This document shows, in pieces, positions 49,501 to 59,368 of a DNA stretch of 64,000 nt. How positions within the stretch are numbered: position 1 is the stretch's first letter; each line of letters opens with the position of its first letter. Position numbers and translations under genes: made by a program. The notes under the pieces were generated by a model. The model saw nothing but the letters and a program-made list of their open reading frames with translations. It did not search any database and was not told the DNA's origin. The DNA is taken from contig JBAJFG010000006.1 of assembly GCA_037903475.1 (NCBI GenBank), positions 509,501-573,500 on the forward strand, in the 5' to 3' direction. Origin of the DNA: Ancylostoma caninum (taxonomy: Eukaryota; Nematoda; Chromadorea; Rhabditida; Ancylostomatidae).

Positions 49501-52500
49501 ATGCGGACGTCATCGACTGGCCCACGTGTGGGAAGCTCCGCCCACCTATAAAAAGGAAACATCCAGATGGCATTTTAAAAGTGCTTGAAGCTGATTAAGC
49601 ATTCCGCCGCTAGAATGACTACTGATGAATTGAGAAGAAAAGTGACCAAACGAGATAGGGGGTCGTTTCTGTAGCAAACGGCTGAGTGTAGTTTAAAGGA
49701 TATTTATCGATTTATCGATCAGCCGACAAGTCAACGTACCTTAGATGATGCCTCCTCGTGAATAAGCACATGTTTTTCATTGAATTTGCAACGTTTGCAC
49801 AGAAAAATTGAGCAAAATGAGCTTCTTTTCCAGTTTCAGGTAATTTCGTGCAGTTGTTTTACCATTTTCCGTGACCACCAGGATTTCTAGATCCTAACGA
49901 TAACACTTTACAAGTAATAACGCTCTAGAAGTAGTTTCCGTTTTTGGCAGAAGACCAGGGCCTACATGCATCATTGGAAAGATGGGTATTCTTGAACCGA
50001 TGTTTATGGGTACTCACGGGGAGCAGTTGGGTATAGACAACGTCACGTATCGGTAAATATGTTGACAGGCTGATAGGCAGAGGGTAAATATGAGCACATT
50101 GACATGTTTACCATGGGTAATCTCTAATCTCCATAATGTTAATTGGACCGGGCAATTTTACGTATTTCCAACCACTGCTCCTAGTGTCCCAAGTGCTTAG
50201 TCCGCCCATGGCATAGGACTGGACTATTTGACTTTGCCTCAACCGTAGGTTACTGTTACTTGAGCTGCAATGTGGTGACATAATTGCCTGAATGATAAGA
50301 CTATGGAGGGACGGTCTCACTGTTGTACGATTGGTTCATTCAAATAATGGTAATCGCCCTGTATTATCTTACCCCATTCACCTTCAGACGTATCAAAATA
50401 TAGTGATTGTGGGGAACTGGTGAACAGATTGGTAGCGAAGGAAGAGAAACGGTGCATGAATGCGCCAATCGCATGAAAGCAAAACCGCCCCTTTAACTAA
50501 TCACCTGAAGATCCGAGTAACTGTAATATCTGAACGAAGAGTCACCTACATAATCACTATTACAGTTATTCATCAAAAATCACAACAAAATGCATTGATT
50601 CACACTCCAGGATCAGCATGCATCGTTGGGGATTACCCAGGGTAAACGTGTTAACGCCCCTGAAAACTATGGGTAAATTCGGGGTGTTAATACGTTTGCC
50701 TTGGGTAATCCTGATGGGGCATGCCGGCTCTGGCTGCGGGGTAAACGGTACGGCGGACTGTTTTTGATCAGCTGATCGCTACAATGCATTCCTATTCCCT
50801 AAACCTAGTCATAGAACTGAAAAATTTTATTTACCCAACTATTCCATGCACTTTTATGCGGCCATTGCAATGAACCTCGAGGGCAACTGTCCTCACCAGC
50901 CTCAAGTCCCAACCATTTTTAACCCAGGGGTCACTGGATTCGATTTTAGGGTCTGGCTTACGCCGCTAACTTCGGAGCTATCGGTACACTGTGCGTTCGT
51001 TGGGCTCCACTCACAGAAGTCAGTATATTCATTAGCGTGCTGACCAGTTTCACCCCTGTGTCTGCCGTGGTTACAAATCCGCTGTCTGGATGGGTAAGTT
51101 ACCAAAACCTAGAATCAACGAGTACCTCAAAAGTGAGTAAATTTCAGCTGTGCAACACAAGCGGCGGGTGGCCATCGGCGTTCTACAGCCACGCAGCTTT
51201 CGGATTGGTGGTGTTTCTGCTTTGGATAGTTTGCTACCAGGACGATCCACAATATCATCCAAGCGTCAGTGAAAAAGAATTGGCGAAGATTCAGAAAAAC
51301 AAAACACGGGCTCATATTGAACGCGATAGTTTCGTTCCTTATAAGGTACGACTTTCATTTTTGACTTTCAGCTTATAATAAGGAAAATTTCCCATATTCC
51401 AGGAAATTCTCAAGAACAAGGTCATCTGGATCGTATGGTTCAACGCTTTCGTTGAAATGGTGGCTGTAACTTTGGTATTAACCTATGCTCCACTATACTT
51501 CCACGTTATACTCGGATATGATATTGGACTAACAGGTACGAGTTTTTCTTTGGATAAAATGGTGCGAAATCTGCTCAACGCCGGAACGCGTATTTTATTG
51601 TGCTACTGCAAAATATGGCCGATTTCATGTTGTTGGTCTTGGGCGGAGTCTCCCACGCGTGCGTGTGCGCGCGTTGGCATCTCATGCTAAGTCAAGCTAT
51701 CAAATCTCTATCTCTAAGCGGAAATTTATGATGTTGCTTGAAAAAATTTACTTTTTAATATCAATTTAACTAGTATGAAATAACTCATCTTCCCAATGAT
51801 TCTATTTTTTCTTTTGATTTTTCATATAATTTTGTACTCTGTAGTTCTTAGTGTGAACCACACGCGGTTGTGCATTCTGAAGATTTCTCCTAGAGCCAAA
51901 ACACTCATAATAAACTTTGGATGATCACAGTAGAAAGGCAGAACGCAGCGCGGCAGCCATGCGACGCGGTAGTACGCAACGCGTTATGGTAATATTTTTC
52001 TGGTTGTCATGTGCTGCTGGCTTTTTGCCGGTTTATGTATTATATCTCTCTCAAGCTATATTTACAATCCTATAATGTTGGTTATATACTCTTGCACAAC
52101 AAAAAAAAACGAACTTCTGGTCTGACGCACCGCAGCATCCAGGCGATGCGGCAGTCTGGCTGGATGCTATACTTGTCGGGTGCAACCAGTGTTGATGCTT
52201 TCCTCATGTTTTCACCCGAGCAATTTGATATAGAGATAAAGACGCAAAGAAAGCAGTGGAAAGCACTGCATTACAGCAACAGTGTCCACCCGGACTGCCG
52301 CGCCGGGTATGTAGTGCGGCGCGGCAGCCTAGACGGGCTTGATTTTGTGGTGCAAGAATGACTGACCGCATGCAGGGTAAGATCGCCTTAACTTCTCTCC
52401 TACAAGCACATTATTCAGGAACCCTAGTCTCACTTTCTGCGATCATCCACCTTCCCATCAAGTTCGTCGGAGGAATAATCAGTGATCGACTAACGTAAGT

Positions 52501-55500
52501 TGTTCATTTTGCCCTACGCTTTTCTTCTTTTTTTACAATTTCCTTTTCCAGGAGTGTCTCAGAGAAACATAGGATGTGGTTCTTTAACACTATAGCTGTC
52601 GGAATAGCCGGTGTTTGTTGTGCGTTGATCGGGATCTTCCCGGCCAATTGGCCAGAAGCCGGTGTTGCAATGTTTACGCTAGTCACTACGTGTATGGGAC
52701 TGAATACGGGTGGATTTTATAAATGTGGAACTCTGTCTGCGAGGTGAGTGTAGTAAAACAGCAGTTTTCGATTTTTTTCTTGAATTTTCTGGATATTATT
52801 TCGAATCATTTCTTACGGACTGGCTGGAATTTCTTTGAAACACAATATATAAATAAGAAAGACTTAAAAATTGGATGCTTCGTGAGGGCCCCGGAATTAG
52901 TAGCGAGAATGCGAAGGAAAGAAGGCTTCGTGAGCAGTTTATGGGGTTGTGGCTTAATGCTCTGCTCCTGGCTGCATCAATGTGATTACCCAGGTTAACA
53001 TGTTGAGGCCCGTTTTAACAATGGGTAAGTTTGTGTGCCGTTAGCACGCTTACCCTGGGTAATTTCAAAGATGCATGCGGCCGCAGAAGTGCACGGGCTT
53101 TCATTCTACCAATTGTAATCACGAATACCATATGATTTGCTAATTGAGCACAACATCTGCGCCTGGATGCAGATTTGAGAGGATGGGTAATCTCATACCC
53201 ACGGGTAGCAGCTACATTTTTGAGAGTATGGGTAATATCATACCCATGGATAGCAGTTGGGAATGTACATTGTGAAATGTAGGTAAACATGTTGTTCGGT
53301 AGTAGGTGAGGAGTAAATTTGGGTCCGTTTACACGTTCACCAGGGGTAACATTAAGGATGCATGGGAGCGCTGACGTAGTCCGGTGTAAAGCGATGCACC
53401 AGCAACTACGGCACGGTGCATCTCGACCAATCGTGGCGGGACCTATCAGGTAGGGCCAAAATCGGGCGCCAAGAAGGAAATAGCCAATAACAAGCGTACG
53501 TGACCCCTCGTCTGTGCCACTTGTGTGAAAAACGTAGCGTGCTCTGATGGAAGGCGCGCATTTCAAACAGCCATTTCTCGAGTATTCCATTACAGTTTGT
53601 ATAAGGAATAGGGTCAGCATTGTGCAAAAATGTGTAGATTTACCCAGAAAAGAAAAACGAGTAGGGATTTCCCAGATGTGATTGTTCTATGGTGGAGAGC
53701 ATTTGGCACCTTGTTTCTGATGTAGTGTTGTACGTGCTCGACAACAGCTGCTTACTTTTTCTCCTTACAACGTGAATCAGATTTATGCTCAGGGCTTCCC
53801 CGGAGGGTAGGTGGAAAACAGGCTGAATAATGCGGGTCGTTTGCACTCTCCACGAGTTCTGGTACTCAGCAACTCGAGAAAGGAGTGATCGAAGCAGTCT
53901 TCTGTAGGAATACAATGTACAGTTTGGTTACAACTATCTTCTTCCTACTGTTGAGGTTCACAAATAAATCAGGAATTCTGCTTAGATCTGCAAATCCTAC
54001 AATTTTATCGTTTTTATTCATTTATATTCTATTTATTTAAATGAATAAAATACATGAATATATCATATTAAGGTAGATGGGAAGGTTTCCGGAGTGACTC
54101 CGAGGAATTCGGCATTCTGGGAAAAATTCATTGTCTTGACGCTGAATTCTGGATTTTTTTATGCTGGTACATAGCTTTTTCTTTGAGCCAACCCAACGAA
54201 ATTTGGGATCCTTCTTTGCTCAAGTAGGGTCCGTGAAAGTGAAAGTCCGGGAGGGGGATCATATCTGGTGAAATTTTGGAAAAAATACGTGGAGGTTTTT
54301 CACGTGAGAAATGCTTTTGGAACTCATTCCGAAACCTAAGATAAATGCAGCTATTAGACATCTTAGACATTATACATCTTTTACAATGTGGGTATTCGAC
54401 GAGCGACGAGGAAGTTGAAATTCGGACAGACCCCTGCATTAAAAAAACACACAAACAACCATGTTTTTCGCTTGTTTTCCTTCGTACAGGAGAAGCAGCG
54501 CTGTCCATACAATCCGACGTTGCATCAATTATGAAAAACTGCACGAATACTTCGGGATTGCAGGTTTTCTGGAAAGTGCAGATTCGAATGCTTACTGCTT
54601 TGGTAATTGACTGGAAAAAAGATTGTTCTGGCCATGTGGAGTTTCTAGAAAGTATTACTTGGCCCTTTCTGAATGTGCAATTACAATTCTTCCTTATACG
54701 AACCCTTTTGCCGCTGGCTCAGGCGAATAATGGCAACTGATGCTCTCTAAACGATGATCATCTGTTCTTTTCTCGTGCACATTGGGTCCTTCTCATTCCA
54801 GCATTCAAATTCCTGTGATTGTCCTGGATTCATAGGACGTCCCATTGTCTTGGGCAGTTTGAACACTAATATACAGCTTTTTAACCGATAATTGGATGCA
54901 GCAACTGCCTTCGACAAATGTCTGCCTTTGTGGAACAAAGAGAACGATTCTCGCTACTATCTCAGCTTTTTGCGTGTTGATATCGAGCTTCCCTCGATAT
55001 CGTTATTTTTTGGGGAACACGGGGCGCCTACATTGTTGCGGGGGCAATTCACGAAAGGCACGAATAGATACGAGCAGGCAAAACATCCCAGCCAATGGAT
55101 TCCTGACCCGACAAAGAGGATAGTCTGTAAATGTTGCATTGTATTGGGGTGACGTTCATAGAAAAAAAAACAGTAGCTTTAGTTCCCATGTCCGACAGTC
55201 TTTGAACCTCGGCATTATGACAGTAGCTTTAGTAAATAATTAGAATGACGTGGGCGTTATTTTTTTTTCTTTGTGTCCGCCGAGTGGTGGTAGGAACGAA
55301 ACGGAGCTTAGGTATCCATTTTCCTTTTTGTTTATTCTTGTAGAGAAAATTCCTCTGACAAGCGCGATTATACGAAAGTGGGTAACTACAACCACGTCTA
55401 GGTATTGAATACTTATAGCTTTAAATTCACTGTAGGTGACCCATTGAGTACCTGATCTTCTCTTCCATTTTGCTTTCCAACATTTTACCTTTAAAGCTGT

Positions 55501-58500
55501 TCGAAAGATAACTTCACAAGCTCTTTCTCCTTCTGGAAGCGGTAGAAAATTCCTCCATGGACATTACTGGTTCTACGGGCCAGGAACAACGCCTTAAATC
55601 AGGAAGAATGAAATAACTGGCATTAGTAAATCATTTCTTAGGCGCTATGCATGTCACTCAGAGCCAGGGGCTTTTCAATGTGCACGTAATGTGGATAATG
55701 TATTCCAGGGACAAAACGACGTTAAGAACCGTCTTTTTTCGCTTTTGACGACTCTAAACGATTACTAATGTGCTCAAATTTCTCTACTATTATGAGTTCC
55801 TCAGATATAACACCCCAACTTCGAAATTTTAAGGAATAGCAGCTAGCAGCTATTAAAAGTTTTTTCTGCTGTTGCAGACTGATTCCACACACCTCACGTA
55901 CTGTTATTCATATTAATTCATAGATCCGCGTAGTATAAATGCTAATGAGTAAAAGTCGTTTAGCTTCCTTTTACGAATGCCATGGATCTTCATTCAAAAA
56001 AAACTGAATTGCCTATGCGTTGCAAAATGTACCCTCGTGAAAAACCGGTAATTCTGCAGGTATAAACCAATTGATGCCAGCACAAATGGACTAGCACAAC
56101 AAGCTCAAAGGTCGCATATAATCAACAAAAAATATCCATCACCCACTACTGTGGTCATAAGCGTCAGTACATCTGGATCGCATAATTCATTCCTGTATTA
56201 TATGTATATTGTTGTTACTATTTGCTGCTATTCCCAATATAATCATTTCTTTATGTATGAAAATCATCTTCTTAAGTGAGAGCTGAAGTGCAATGGCAAG
56301 TAATGAGCTTACCTTTACTGTGTCTCCACGTTAGAGTACTAGCTGTATTTGCTTCATTTCTTTCTAATATGTGCATAGCCATACACTCAAGAGCTTTGCC
56401 TTCTGCCCCTTGCAAATGAAGCTAGCCGCCGTGCTTCTGCTAATCCAGTGTTGCTGTCAGGATTCCTAGCGATTAATCTCGTCAATGAATGCCTGCGGAG
56501 GTAGGGAAATAGTGCATAGCCGCGTGGAGAACGCCTTGAGAAACGACTTACATAAGAAGCGGAGCTAAATTCATTTCCGGACAATCTAGGGTATGTAGAT
56601 TCGACATGTTGGGGGACTACCTCGCAGGGGTGTTCTCGCAAGGGTAAGATTCACGCGATTTTTAAAACTAACTCACTTTCCCCGGAATTGCCTGTGATCA
56701 GCATTTTCTGGGGTGCACTGGAATATTTGGGATTGGTCCCGTGGTACACAACAGCAATGTCGAATAACCTGTTTTCCGAAGGGACATAAATAATCAAATC
56801 CATATTTATACCCTTGCTTTGATTGTGGATAAATGATCGTTTTAAATTATGGATGGTTTGGGCTTAAAGGCAGCAGGAGCTGAAATCCTCGACTCCGAGC
56901 TGAGCTGTGGGTGATGGAGTACAGACTCAGCACATCATAAATGTGAAACGAACACGGACAATGATGGCTTACCTGCAGAGAAAATGGAACATTCGTCGCG
57001 AACACGCCTGGCCGCGTTCGCGCGCGGACGAGTTTTCCCGGGCGCAAAAGCCATTGCGGTGCGTGGTTTGGCGCAAAGGGAAAACGAAATGCATTCAATT
57101 CACAGGGTTCCACGGCGGGACTCGGCCAAAATCACGCGCCACAATGGCTTTCGCGCCGGGGAAAACTCGTCCGCGCACGAACACGGCCAGGCGTGTTCGC
57201 GACGAATGTTCCACTTTCTCTGCAGGTAAGCCATCAGTGTCTGTGTTCGTTTCACATTTATGATGTGCTGAGTCTGTACTTCACCACCCGCAGCTCAGCT
57301 CAGAGTCGAGAATTTCAGCTCCTGCTGCCTTTAAGGCTTCCCTCTACGAGGGTGGAAACCTGAGTGGAAATACTATCTCTATGGGTGGTCGACTAGCCGT
57401 AACTTTCGATATAAAAACATGAAATGGGATGAGTGAGACACCGGTGCCTCACTCGAAGCCATTGGTCTCATAGAATCGACGAAACTTGAGTGAGTCACTG
57501 GTGTCTCACTCGCGACGAATGTGGCTGAAGAACCGGTGACACACGCAGACTGAAAAGCGAGTGAGTCACTGGTGACCCACGCTGTTTGCACTTTGCTTAA
57601 ACTCCACACTTCGCGAAAAAGCTATTCACTCACTATTCAGCCATCTAATTTCGAACAAACTTTTTTCCAACAAATAAACTGGTGCTGTTACTGAGATTTT
57701 TTCAGGCAATACGCACATGTTGTTCTGACTGTGATACAATTCATGAAATGTGTCGCATTATTCGTGGCACCTGCTACTGTGTCTATGTTTGTGTATGATG
57801 AGAGTCAGTACGATCAGTGGAGATACGTGTTCTGGCTTCATGGGATTTTCCTCATTATCGTAGGTTTTTTGAGCCTAATTTATGTAAATTTTTAATATGG
57901 CTTCTTGACTGGAATATTTTCTCCAACAATTTCCAGCAATAGAAGCGAAGGTCAGTCCATTTCAACAATTTAGCTGTGGGCGGGGCATCTACATATGCTG
58001 CGACGCTTATCGCGGACCAACTGAGCTTATCTGCAGTATTTTGTGATATTTCTGACTAAATATTTTCTCCATTCATTTTTACTTAAAATGCCATTCAGTC
58101 CGCATGACTCACCGGTGGCTCACCTGCATTCGTTTCGAGTGAGACACCGATGACTCACTCATTCATTTTCACTCGACTTGCGGTGTTTGTGGATTTTTGC
58201 AGCTGCTGTAGCATATGCACGCGCCGGTGGTGTGCGTTCGTGGGTAAGCCCCGCCCATAGCCACATTGTGAAATCGACCCTGACATACCGTCTTTTCAAG
58301 AGTTATCTCTCATATTTATTATATTTTCTCCATTTTCTCACTATTTAATCCAATCATTCAGGCTAACTTCATGTTCTTCCCCATAGCAACCGACAAACCT
58401 GCCTCGTTCACCACCATCACGAGGGCGTCGAAGAACGACGAAGCAGCGCACAAGCTGCGGGACGGAAATGTGACTTTTTCGCAGTAATATATAACTCAGG

Positions 58501-58568
58501 GATATGTGGAATCAATTCCTGCTTCTTTTCAGCCCGAGGACGTGGAGCTGAACGATGCCGCAGCCTAA
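37567..58568 (+). CDS. SLC17-type MFS anion transporter, complete (paralogue 2)
   Basis: Full-length paralogue of the gene at 1-2495, 479 aa, 12-segment SLC17 type. Exons: 37567-37737, 37896-38017, 49186-49291, 50950-51093, 51148-51345, 51403-51535, 52419-52494, 52552-52743, 57706-57859, 58362-58469, 58533-58568. Landmarks: HLLLVLGFFCLTSVNSNY then NFTFICM (segment 1, residues 17-43); TPTEKSAIIWAVAIGT (segment 2); YTKYGARWPFFIAGMMS; NFGAIGTLCVRWAPLTE (from 140); GWPSAFY (from 187); HPSVSEKELAKIQ; IGIFPANWPEAG; LNTGGFYKCGTLSARQYAH (crossing residue 381); MFFPIATDKPASFT. The start is the first in-frame ATG; others follow at 37570 and 37576. The last intron uses GT at 58470; if unspliced, a TAA at 58485-58487 ends the protein at 473 aa. 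Substrate unknown. Confidence 0.9.
40275..40398. repeat. GGGTAAACGTGTT-family MITE, short form
   Basis: Runs from GATGCATCG through CAGGGTAAACGTGTTGATG and GGGTAAATTTG to CTACCCTGGGTGATCC and GCTGCATGC. Same order as copies at 35403, 50610 and 52970. A decayed long-form piece (GGTAGCAGTGGGATG…) follows to about 40560. Confidence 0.6.
42220..42327 (-). repeat. tRNA-derived SINE-like segment
   Basis: On the minus strand, GTTAGCGTGATTGG (box A) precedes by about 70 bp ACGTTCGCGAGTCCC (box B). Wide spacing and lack of an acceptor stem argue for a tRNA-derived repeat rather than a tRNA. Confidence 0.35.
45450..46190. repeat. 60-bp minisatellite, about 14 units
   Basis: Units start with GATACGGGTCCACCGATGGA and continue with a GGCCCGCCGTGGCCCAG block. 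Five nearly identical 60-bp units (45450-45749) are followed by about nine diverged ones, three of them shortened to about 35-40 bp by loss of the GATGGAGAA block. Because 60 is a multiple of three, frames stay open on both strands, giving apparent proteins of 100-180 residues. Position in an intron, and openness in several frames at once, speak for DNA satellite, not protein. Confidence 0.88.
46191..49185. other. Right part of transporter-2 intron 2
   Basis: Apart from the ORF at 47357, a frame at 48086-48328 ends with EIAFHTSCICYMNK, a Cys/His pattern often met in transposon-encoded proteins, but too short to classify. The intron closes with TGTTTCAG at 49178-49185. Confidence 0.3.
47357..47875 (+). 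CDS. Isolated 172-codon ORF, unknown family
   Basis: The longest open frame in the transporter's second intron and in the same orientation. The first about 125 residues have balanced, protein-like composition with many Trp and charged residues (RLIEWGWENWKLLYDYAIK, QMDWGEWFGDRMYEGGF); the last 35 turn hydrophobic/low-complexity and are probably not coding. No splice sites, signal peptide or recognised domain. It might be a transposon remnant, a nested gene exon, or chance. Confidence 0.25.
   Translation: MLTNAITTEPVLVHKTERSPFFDADATRLIEWGWENWKLLYDYAIKSTRNISQMDWGEWFGDRMYEGGFKSFRNDNKDRANQVLSECGTISRNLFFSNICTTTFLGETHYIHLFAVLRASGKHRSQSLGLDGIRSPQSLIAKWCCTMVLRLYLFFFSDKDLFSHQSSRIYCF
49960..50125. repeat. 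GGGTAAACATGTT-family MITE, long form
   Basis: In transporter-2 intron 3. CATGCATCATTGG, GAGCAGTTGGGTATAGACAA, GGTAAATATGTTGAC and ACATGTTTACCATGGGTAAT occur in the same order as in the outer copy at 35370. Confidence 0.55.
50610..50725. repeat. GGGTAAACGTGTT-family MITE, short form
   Basis: In transporter-2 intron 3. ATTACCCAGGGTAAACGTGT…GGGTAAATTCGGGG…GCCTTGGGTAATCC, closely matching 35403-35516. Confidence 0.6.
52970..53081. repeat. GGGTAAAC-family MITE, short form
   Basis: In transporter-2 intron 8. GATTACCCAGGTTAACATGT…AATGGGTAAGTTTG…TACCCTGGGTAATTTC, ending GATGCATGC. Confidence 0.55.
53163..53364. repeat. GGGTAAAC-family MITE, long form
   Basis: Starts CTGGATGCAG; contains two tandem half-units (GGGTAATNTCATACCCA…GGTAGCAG and …GATAGCAG), then GGTAAACATGTTG and CACCAGGGGTAAC, ending GGATGCATGG. 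The 201-codon minus-strand frame across it is a repeat artefact. Confidence 0.55.
53365..56863. other. Middle of transporter-2 intron 8, no gene recognised
   Basis: Frames of up to 138 codons on both strands without motifs. ACAGTAGCTTTAGT occurs twice at 55172-55240, and TTTGAACCTCGGCATTATG near 55202 is shared with the flank of the hairpin at 2765. Confidence 0.3.
56864..57334. repeat. Palindromic TTAA-bounded element, copy 3 (471 bp), in transporter-2 intron 8
   Basis: Third member of the family at 8337 and 11923: TTAA at both ends, inverted arms of about 205 bp, centre CATTCAATTCACAGGGTT. Differences between copies are scattered single bases. Confidence 0.85.
57429..57577. repeat. Cluster of GAGTGAG(T/A)CACCGGTG palindromes
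   Basis: Four palindromic units of about 24 bp: two complete ones start at about 57431 and 57488, one half-unit near 57532, one near 57560. Each centres on CACCGGTG or CACTGGTG and has GTGAGTCA-like flanks, which are AP-1-type (TGAGTCA) half palindromes. The cluster begins about 95 bp after the palindromic element copy 3 and about 130 bp before exon 9 of the transporter. Confidence 0.65.
58095..58180. repeat. Second cluster of TGACTCACCGGTG palindromes
   Basis: In transporter-2 intron 9: CATGACTCACCGGTGGCTCA near 58102 and GAGTGAGACACCGATGACTC near 58137. Same unit as at 57429-57577. Confidence 0.6.
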
Positions 58569-58866
58569 ACCGAGATTCCTGAATATCATGAGGGCGGACC
58601 TCTACTTAATTATTATTATTTTCGTAGATCAGTCGCTAGGGGTAGGAAGTGACTGAGGAACTGTTATTAGATGAGTCTAGAATTTATCATGTGATCATCT
58701 ATTTGTTAAGGATGTGTTGCACGACGAGGTCTTTCTGTAGTGATATAGTGAGTTTTTGTTTGGAGGAGCTTTTTTTTGCAGCTTATTGGAGTAAGTATCG
58801 ATTGATTATGGATTCGTGAGGAGGCATGAAGATCTGAATATCATTTGTTACCTTAGATTAAAAGGT

Positions 58867-59100
58867 TTAGATAAATTTGTTCTGTGGATAAGTTTTGAAC
58901 ACACAAAAGTCTACGAAATTTGGAGTGGCCGCCTGCCCATAAAGTAGTTTCACTGCCTTCCCCTCGTAATATGTGGATGTGGATGCGCAGACAATGAGAG
59001 TGTTGACACCACAGCGCGTCACCACTCTGATTGTCTGCGCATCCACATATTTCATCCTTTCAGCGCTATCATCGATCGCCCCGTTCATAGGTACACGCAT
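58867..59100 (-). pseudogene. Possible RTE-type retrotransposon endonuclease fragment
   Basis: The frame includes TIRVVTRCGVNTLIVCASTS then TYYEGKAVKLLYG, which fits the order of residues in the apurinic-endonuclease domain of nematode RTE retrotransposons (an RCG…L.I..AY.PTS.Y…EAFY-like pattern). Only about 45 residues can be compared, and the Asp/His catalytic sites of the domain are absent. The DNA at 58968-59051 is also an inverted repeat of about 28 bp arms, so chance cannot be excluded. Confidence 0.25.
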
Positions 59101-59101
59101 A

Positions 59102-59368
59102 CAGTGAACGGCAATGGCGGTGGCCTATTTGCGGCCTCAAGGACGCAGCGCGACCGCGCCGCGCGCGCCGGGATCGGTATTGTCGCCGCCGGAATGCTAT
59201 TGCTAGGGTGTTTTCTTCCCGGTTTCATCGAAAATCCCTAAAATCGGATAGAAAAGCTGCTAGAAATTGCATAACAGCACCAGAATACATTGGTTACGGC
59301 ACGCGCGGCGCGGTTGCGCGACGTTCTTCTCGAGACCGCAGGTGGGCCAACGGCATTGACGTCCACTG
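59102..59368. repeat. 267-bp TA-flanked foldback MITE
   Basis: CAGTGAACGGCAATGGCGGT at the left and its imperfect inverse at the right (CAGTGGACGTCAATGCCGTT), with inverted similarity continuing through a GC-rich block (GACCGCGCCGCGCG / CAACCGCGCCGCGCG) for about 65 bp. TA on both sides. The loop has no coding content. Confidence 0.65.

Noticed and set aside
53015..53620. 201-codon minus-strand ORF
   Set aside because: It runs through two MITE copies (52970-53081 and 53163-53364) and shows no motif.
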